From Takakia lepidozioides (lineage: Eukaryota; Streptophyta; Takakiopsida; Takakiales; Takakiaceae), in the NCBI GenBank assembly GCA_030704615.1, contig CM060731.1, positions 74,254,756 through 74,318,755 on the forward strand: 64,000 nt of DNA. Reading direction: 5' to 3'. How positions within the stretch are numbered: the first letter of the stretch is position 1; the number at the start of each line of letters is the position of its first letter. Positions 58,422-64,000 of this stretch are shown here, piece by piece. The notes under the pieces were generated by a model. That model saw nothing but the letters and a program-made list of their open reading frames with translations. It did not search any database and was not told the origin of the DNA. A program made the translations under genes and the position numbers.

Positions 58422-61400
58422 ATGGGGTCGGGCAAGCCGAAGCGAAAGCGGAATGGCCCAAAAGATGATGATCCCGGTGAGCCCGATGGGGGCGGCGTGT
58501 CACCGAGGCGGCCGTTTGAGGAAGCGATTCATGTTTCCAAAAACGAGGCCGCCCAAGAGCGGAGGAATCCGAGGAGTCGGAGCCCGAGGAATCCTTGAGA
58601 GTTCCGACAAACCAAGAGATGCCTCCCATGCCGGCAGCCTTTTGGGAAGGGTTGTTGGCGCAGTTTGGCGGGACGTTGAAAGACGTGTTGAAGGCGGCTA
58701 ATGCCACTTCCACTAAGGCAAAGTTTAAGGTGAAGCCTAAGAAACCCGGCACCTTCGAGGGCGTCCGGAATCGGAAGGCACTCAACACCTGGCTCCTGGA
58801 GCTAGAGCAGTACTTCCGAGCGGCCAAGTTGAGTGACGAGGATCGGGTGGAAGTGGCTCCCACCTATTTGAGGGGCTATGCTCAACAATGGTGGCAGAAA
58901 CGCCTTCACGACCGAGGCCCAAGCCCGGAAACCTTGAACTGGAGTGGGTTCAAGGAATTGATGAAGAGACAGTTTGTGCCCCTCAACGCGTCCTGGCTCG
59001 CCCGGGACAAGATGAGGAATTTGAAGCAAACAGATGACATTCGGGGATATGTCCAAGCTTTCAATGTGCTGTTGCTCAAAGTTGCGGACATGGCAGAACC
59101 AGAAATGGTCTTCAACTTTGTGGCGGGACTGGCCCCATGGGCCAGGCGGAAGTTGAAGAAGAAGCCACCTAAGACTTTGAACGAGGCTATTGAGAGGGCT
59201 GAATGTTTCTCAGATGTCCCTAGGGGTGAAAGACAAGGCCGTACGGAGCTGAACCACAAGAAGATTCGGCGGGAAGGTGACTCCTTCCGACCGGAAAAGA
59301 AGTGGGATAGGCCACGCGGCGAAAATGGCACGTGGAAATCGAAGGGAGGGCCTTCACACGTCAAGGCGGCACCTGGTGCTTCAAAAGGAAAAGCGGGTGG
59401 AGCGGCTTATGGCGGACAGAAGGCGACCTTTGATGGAGTGTGTTTCAATTGCGGGGAGCCCGGGCACATGGCCAAGAAGTGCACGAAGCCCCGGCAATTG
59501 AACATGACTCGGAGCGACCACGGAGCTGTCGGAAGATACCATCAGTCGCTTGGTGGAAGCGGTGGTCGCCAGGACTTGCAAGGTAGGCAAATTTTCTTGT
59601 GAGTTATATTAGGAAACTGGCGCCTTACGAAAAGAGAGTCAGTTATTGTTCGTGGATGGGATAATATCCGGAACTAATGTGTCGTTGTTGGTGGACACAG
59701 GAGCGTCGCACTCCTTCATGACACCGGCAACGGCACAAAAGCTGGGACTCCCGACAAGTGACGTGGGGGCCTCTATTGAGGTGCGTTCTGCCAAAAGAGA
59801 ACCACAGTTGGCGACAAGGTTGGCGATTGATGTTCCTCTTCAACTGGGGAGTTGGGAGGGACGTGAAACTTCACCATCTGCGAGATCGATGGAGTGGATC
59901 TCATTTTGGGGATGACCTTTTTGAGCAAATCCGGAGCGGTCATAGATGGCCGCAAGAGAGTAGTCACGCTGCCATGTGGGAATGGTGGCGAGGTTTTACG
60001 AGTGTCAGAAACGCCCAAATCCGTGGGAGGGCGAATAAACCTTCTGTCAGCAAAGGAGTGGGCCGTGGAGGAGGCACACGAGCCCCAGTTTTTGCTTTAC
60101 ATTAGAGAAGTGAAAGGAGAAGGCGATGGGGAGCCGAGCCCAGATTGGATCAAGGGGATTTTGGAGAAATACCAGGATGTGATGCCGGAGGATTTACCAA
60201 GCGGCTTGCCACCGCGAAGAGGAGTTGACCACAAGATTGAGGTGATACCGGGATCGGAACCGCCTGCCAAGGCGCCCTACCGGTTGAGCCACAGAGAGTT
60301 GGTCGAGCTGAAGACTCAGCTCAAGGATCTAATGTCAAAGGGGTACATCCGGCCGAGTAAGTCACCTTACGGAGCCCCGGTGCTATTCGCAGACAAGAAG
60401 GATGGGACGCTGCGGATGTGTGTCGATTACAGGGCTTTGAATAAGGTGACTATTAAAAACCGGTACCCTTTGCCAAGGATCGACGACCTTTCGATCGGTT
60501 GGCAGGAGCGAAGTATTTCAGCCGGATCGACTTGCGCTCCGGCTATCATCAAATTCGGGTGGCGGAAGGAGATGAGGAGAAGACCGCGTGCAGGACAAGG
60601 TATGGTTCATATGAGTTCTTGGTGATGCCTTTTGGGCTCACCAATGCACCAGCGACATTTAGCACGCTGATGAACAGCCTTTTTCAGGAGTGGTTGGATG
60701 ACTTTGTGATCGTGTACATCGACGACATCTTGGTGTACTCAAAAACAAAGGAGGAGCACCTGGAGCACCTCAAAAGGGTGTTCCAAAAATTGCGAGAAGG
60801 GAAGCTGTATGCCAAAGCTTCAAAGTGCGAATTCGGGGTCACGAAAGTGGAGTTCTTGGGGCATGTGATTACACAGGATGGGATCAAAATGGATGACAGA
60901 AAGGTGAGGGCGATCTTGGACTGGGAGCCTCCGACTTCGGTCCCGGGAGTGCGATCCTTCCTAGGACTCGCCTCCTATTACCGGAAGTATGTGAGAAATT
61001 TTGCCAAAATCGCGGGGCCGCTGTCAGACCTTCTGTGTAAATCTAAAGTCTGGGCATGGAACACCTTTTGTGGCCAAGCTTTTGCTGAATTGAAGCAGCG
61101 GATGGCGGAAGCTCCAGTCTTGAAAATCCCGGAGTTCGATCGTCCGTTCGAGATACATACAGATGCGTCGGACTTCGCGATTGGGGGTGTACTGATGCAA
61201 GATGGACGTCCAGTGGCTTACGAAAGTAAGAAACTGAATGAAGTGGAGCGACGGTGGCCGACGCACGAGAAAGAGATGAAGGCGGTGGTGCACTGTCTTG
61301 AGCTCTGGCGCCACTATGTTGGTTCCAACCCAGTGAAGGTGTTCACGGACAATGTCACGGTGAAGTATTTTGCCACGCAGCCCAAGTTGTCCCCAAAACA

Positions 61401-62893
61401 ACTTAGGTGGCAAGATACTTTGGCGGTGTTCGACGTGGATATCCAGTACAAACCGGGACGAGACAACGTGGTGGCCGATGCTTTAAGTAGAAAGCAGCAG
61501 CTCTTGTTGGTGTACAAGGGCGAGACGGCGCTCCAAAGGAAGATCCGGAAGGCTTGCCGGAAGGATGAGCTGGCAAAGTCCGTGATGCAGGACTTGAGAA
61601 TGGGGGTTAAATCGCAGTTCCACTTGCAAAATGGTTGCTCCGGTATAAGCAAAAGCGTCTCTACGTACCGAAGGGAGGGATCAGAGATAGCCTCTTGAGA
61701 GAATGCCATGATAGCCCGCTTGCGGGCCACGGCGAAGCCAAGCACAAAACCGGAGCAAGTACAAAAAGCAAGCGGGGCTGTTACAACCCTTGCCGATTCC
61801 AGAGGGGACTTGGGAAAGCGTCTCGATGGATTTCATGACTGCTATGCCGCTGTCAAAAGGATTCGATGCAATCATGGTGGTGGTGGATAGGTTCAGTAAA
61901 ATGGGCCATTTCATCCCCACCAAGGAGACGGCAACGGCGCAGGAGACAGGGCGACTTTACTTCGCCCACGTCTTAAAGCATCATGGAGTCCCGAAGGATA
62001 TTGTCTCGGACCGCGATCCAAAGTTTACGAGTAAATTTTGGAGAGCACTTTGGAAGAAGATGGGGACGAGGCTGAAGATGAGCACCGCCTTCCGACCTAC
62101 GACCGACGACCAAACAGAAAGAGTGAATTCCGTAGTGAAGCAGATCTTGCGGAATTACGTGTCGGCAGACCAAACAGACTGGGTGGAACACTTAGACGCG
62201 GCAGAGTTCTGTTATAATAACACAGAACACTCCGCAACGGGAGTTTCCCCTTTCGTATTGGTCTATGGAAAAGCACCTCTGGTGCCGACAAGTTGGGCCG
62301 CCCAGGACGTTGAGGAACCGGCAGTAGCGGCGGTACTGGAAGAACGCGAGCGTTTGTTGAAGCTCGCAAAGTACAACATTGCCAAAGCTAGGAAACGGTA
62401 TGAAAGGCAGGCGAATCGGAAGCGGAGGGAAGTGAAGTTTGAGGCAGGCACGGAGGTCTGGTTGAACATCAAGAATTTCCGACTACCTCCGGAAGTGAGT
62501 CCGAAGTTCGTACCTCCGTATGCGGGTCCCTTTCGCATTCGGAAGGTTATGAATGAGGATGTGTATGAATTGGAGCTGCCGGAAAACAGCAAGGTGCACC
62601 CAGTATTCCATGTCTCCCTTTTGAAGCCTTACTTCAAAGATGAAGCACGTCCGAATCGGCATCAAGTGTTGCGTCCGCCACCTATGCTGTTGGATCATGA
62701 AAATGAACCTGAGTACGAGGTGGAGGCAATACTTAAGTCGAGGAGGTTCAAGAACCGAGAAACGGAGTATCTCGTCAAATGGAAGGGCTATCATCATGTG
62801 GAGGCATCTTGGGTGCGTGCCTCAGAAATGGGAAACGCATCCGAGGCGGTTGCAGCTTTCGAAGGGCGACCTCAAAAGCGGAAGAAGCGTTGA
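58422..62893 (+). pseudogene. Gag-Pol of chromovirus copy 2, multiply broken
   Basis: Compared with copy 1: 1-base deletion near 58561 (Gag N-terminus), 1-base insertion near 59513 (after the zinc knuckle), CAG to TAG at 59610-59612, 1-base deletions near 59864 (protease end), 60488 (reverse transcriptase) and 61634, and an 88 bp deletion near 61744 that removes the integrase zinc-binding Cys pair region. The integrase core ([24 protein letters not shown]) and the chromodomain at the end remain open. The element cannot make a working polyprotein. Confidence 0.92.
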
Positions 62894-63800
62894 TGGGGAC
62901 ATCAACCTTGGAGCGTGGGGGAGGAAATGCATGCTTAGCCCGGCTTAGCTAGCTTAGGGAATCCGATTGCAAAAACTTGTATTATACAAAAAATTGTTAT
63001 AAAGGAAATGGGTTCCAAATGTTGTGCGTCCTATTTTGTTTGGAATGGTGATGCATGGTATGGTTGGCTAGTGTGTAGAATGCATGCTAGCTTATAAAAG
63101 TGGGAGAGGTAAATTGGGTTAATCGTGTGTTTGCGTAGTGCCGAAATCGGGTGACCCCCATCCAAGGGGCAAGGAAACTTGCGCCTTCTTTGGGAGTTCA
63201 CGTGCTAGTGCGCACCTGGCGCGTGCGCGTACTATAACTGCGCTACCGAGGGGGTTGCCTTGTAGTGCGGGCTAACGCGGAAGCTACGTGCTTCCGTTCA
63301 CGTACTATAATCGTGTAGCCTCGGGACGAAGTCGTAGTGCGGCTTCGGCGTGTTCCCGTACCTCAGGCCAGCATTCCAAGGCGGACCCAATTGTAGTGAT
63401 TGGGGCGCACGGTTGGTTCAAGGTTATCTTCCTAGTCAAAGAGGGTTCCAGGTGAACCCTTGCTCAAGGTGATGCCAACAGCGGCATCATGAGCGATCGC
63501 AAGCAATGTTGTTGCAGTAAGGCGATTTGATCCTCGGGAGGATCGTTCCTTGGCCTTGAAGTAGGCCAAGAAGAGTGCACTGGGAGGAGCTTAGAGGGGC
63601 TCCACCCTTGGCCGGGACTTGGAGGAAGTCGGCCGAACTAGCTAGTGGAGAGTAGAGTCAGGTGTGGGGTTTGGTTCTTTGCCATGGGACGCCATGGTAC
63701 GGAAACAAACTCCTTGATGTGGGACGCCACAACTTGGATGTTCGTTTCTACAAAATGGACAAGTCGATGAGGACATCGACTCCCTGTTGGTAGGGGTGTG
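62894..63800 (+). other. Region between pol and the 3' LTR, copy 2
   Basis: Counterpart of 18929-19834, with the same purine tract and the ~73 bp direct repeat (about 63228 and 63301). Length is nearly unchanged and sequence well kept, despite the many lesions in pol. Confidence 0.7.
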
Positions 63801-64000
63801 TGTCGCGGCCCTTTGCCTTGAGGGTAGGGGGTCGGGACACATGAGGGGCTGCCCCTGTGGTGGGGGCAGCGGCAGCGATAGGTATGGGGGGCTGAAGCAC
63901 CCTTGAGTGCCCAAGGCACTCAGGGAAGCGGAGGCGCTCACTAGGTGGAGCCCCGCACACCGGGTTGCGGTGGGGGTGGCTCCACAAAGGGTGGTGGTAG
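63801..64000 (+). repeat. 3' LTR of chromovirus copy 2 (first 200 bp)
   Basis: Starts TGTCGCGGCC directly after GGGGTGTG and continues to the end of the window. Four transitions relative to the 5' LTR. Confidence 0.93.

Larger units (their letters stand above)
57641..64000 (+). mobile_element. Chromovirus copy 2 (decayed, runs off the window)
   Basis: Same family as 13587-20558, very similar over its full length. The 5' LTR is 726 bp; the 3' LTR begins at 63801 and is cut by the window end. Over the shared first 200 bp the LTRs differ at four sites, all transitions, so it is older than copy 1. The five bases before it are TTCTG; the matching duplication lies outside. It interrupts the gene at 56182-57640. 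Confidence 0.93.

Overview
The window is nuclear DNA of a land plant, most likely a fern or another non-seed plant. Support comes from an intron-rich plant-type SERAC1-like gene, a plant pectate lyase with introns, two microbial-type terpene synthase-like (MTPSL) loci (a family known from non-seed plants), PPR relics, and heavy loading with plant transposons. The organism is inferred; no species name can be read from the sequence. Only three coding units look intact: the pectate lyase (2.57-4.92 kb, +), the SERAC1-like alpha/beta-hydrolase with 16 exons (31.5-43.1 kb, -), and the gag-pol ORF of a young chromovirus (14.4-18.9 kb, +).

Layout, left to right. 0-0.35 kb: the 3' tail of a second pectate lyase copy. 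1.04-1.91 kb: a TIR element with TA target duplication. 2.1-5.4 kb: promoter, pectate lyase gene and a set of ~50 bp downstream repeats. 8.0-9.0 kb: end of a LINE-like reverse transcriptase. 9.1-11.6 kb: a duplicated block ending in MTPSL pseudogene 1. 11.8-12.1 kb: a 59 bp minisatellite. 13.59-20.56 kb: complete Ty3/gypsy chromovirus, 724 bp LTRs in which I find no difference, 5 bp target duplication CACAA. 20.7-23.95 kb: two convergent PPR pseudogenes, the minus-strand one carrying a piece of chromoviral protease/pol. 25.96-30.7 kb: two convergent broken ORFs with RNA-binding-like folds, probably ORF1/Gag-like proteins of mobile elements. 31.5-43.1 kb: SERAC1-like gene with a tRNA-derived SINE in intron 4. 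43.6-47.4 kb: second copy of the duplicated block with MTPSL pseudogene 2, about 35 kb from the first and in the same orientation. 47.91-48.20 kb: a hAT MITE with perfect 8 bp target duplication. 50.1-54.8 kb: a nest of a decayed gypsy pol (-), a gypsy protease fragment (+), a CACTA end with hairpin-rich subterminal repeats and a DUF4216-type ORF, and the end of a second CACTA family. 55-56.1 kb: small duplications and a PPR motif relic. 56.2-57.6 kb: an unrecognised broken gene interrupted by a second copy of the same chromovirus (57.64 kb to the window end), which carries several frameshifts, a nonsense codon and an 88 bp deletion.

The genes do not form a pathway. The pectate lyase should be secreted and act on cell-wall pectin; the SERAC1-like protein is expected at mitochondrial or ER membranes in lipid handling; the MTPSL loci are remnants of terpenoid enzymes. 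The main theme is genome turnover: one chromovirus family present as a fresh copy, a decayed copy and a fragment fused to a PPR gene. Family calls come from motifs read by eye; no database search was possible.
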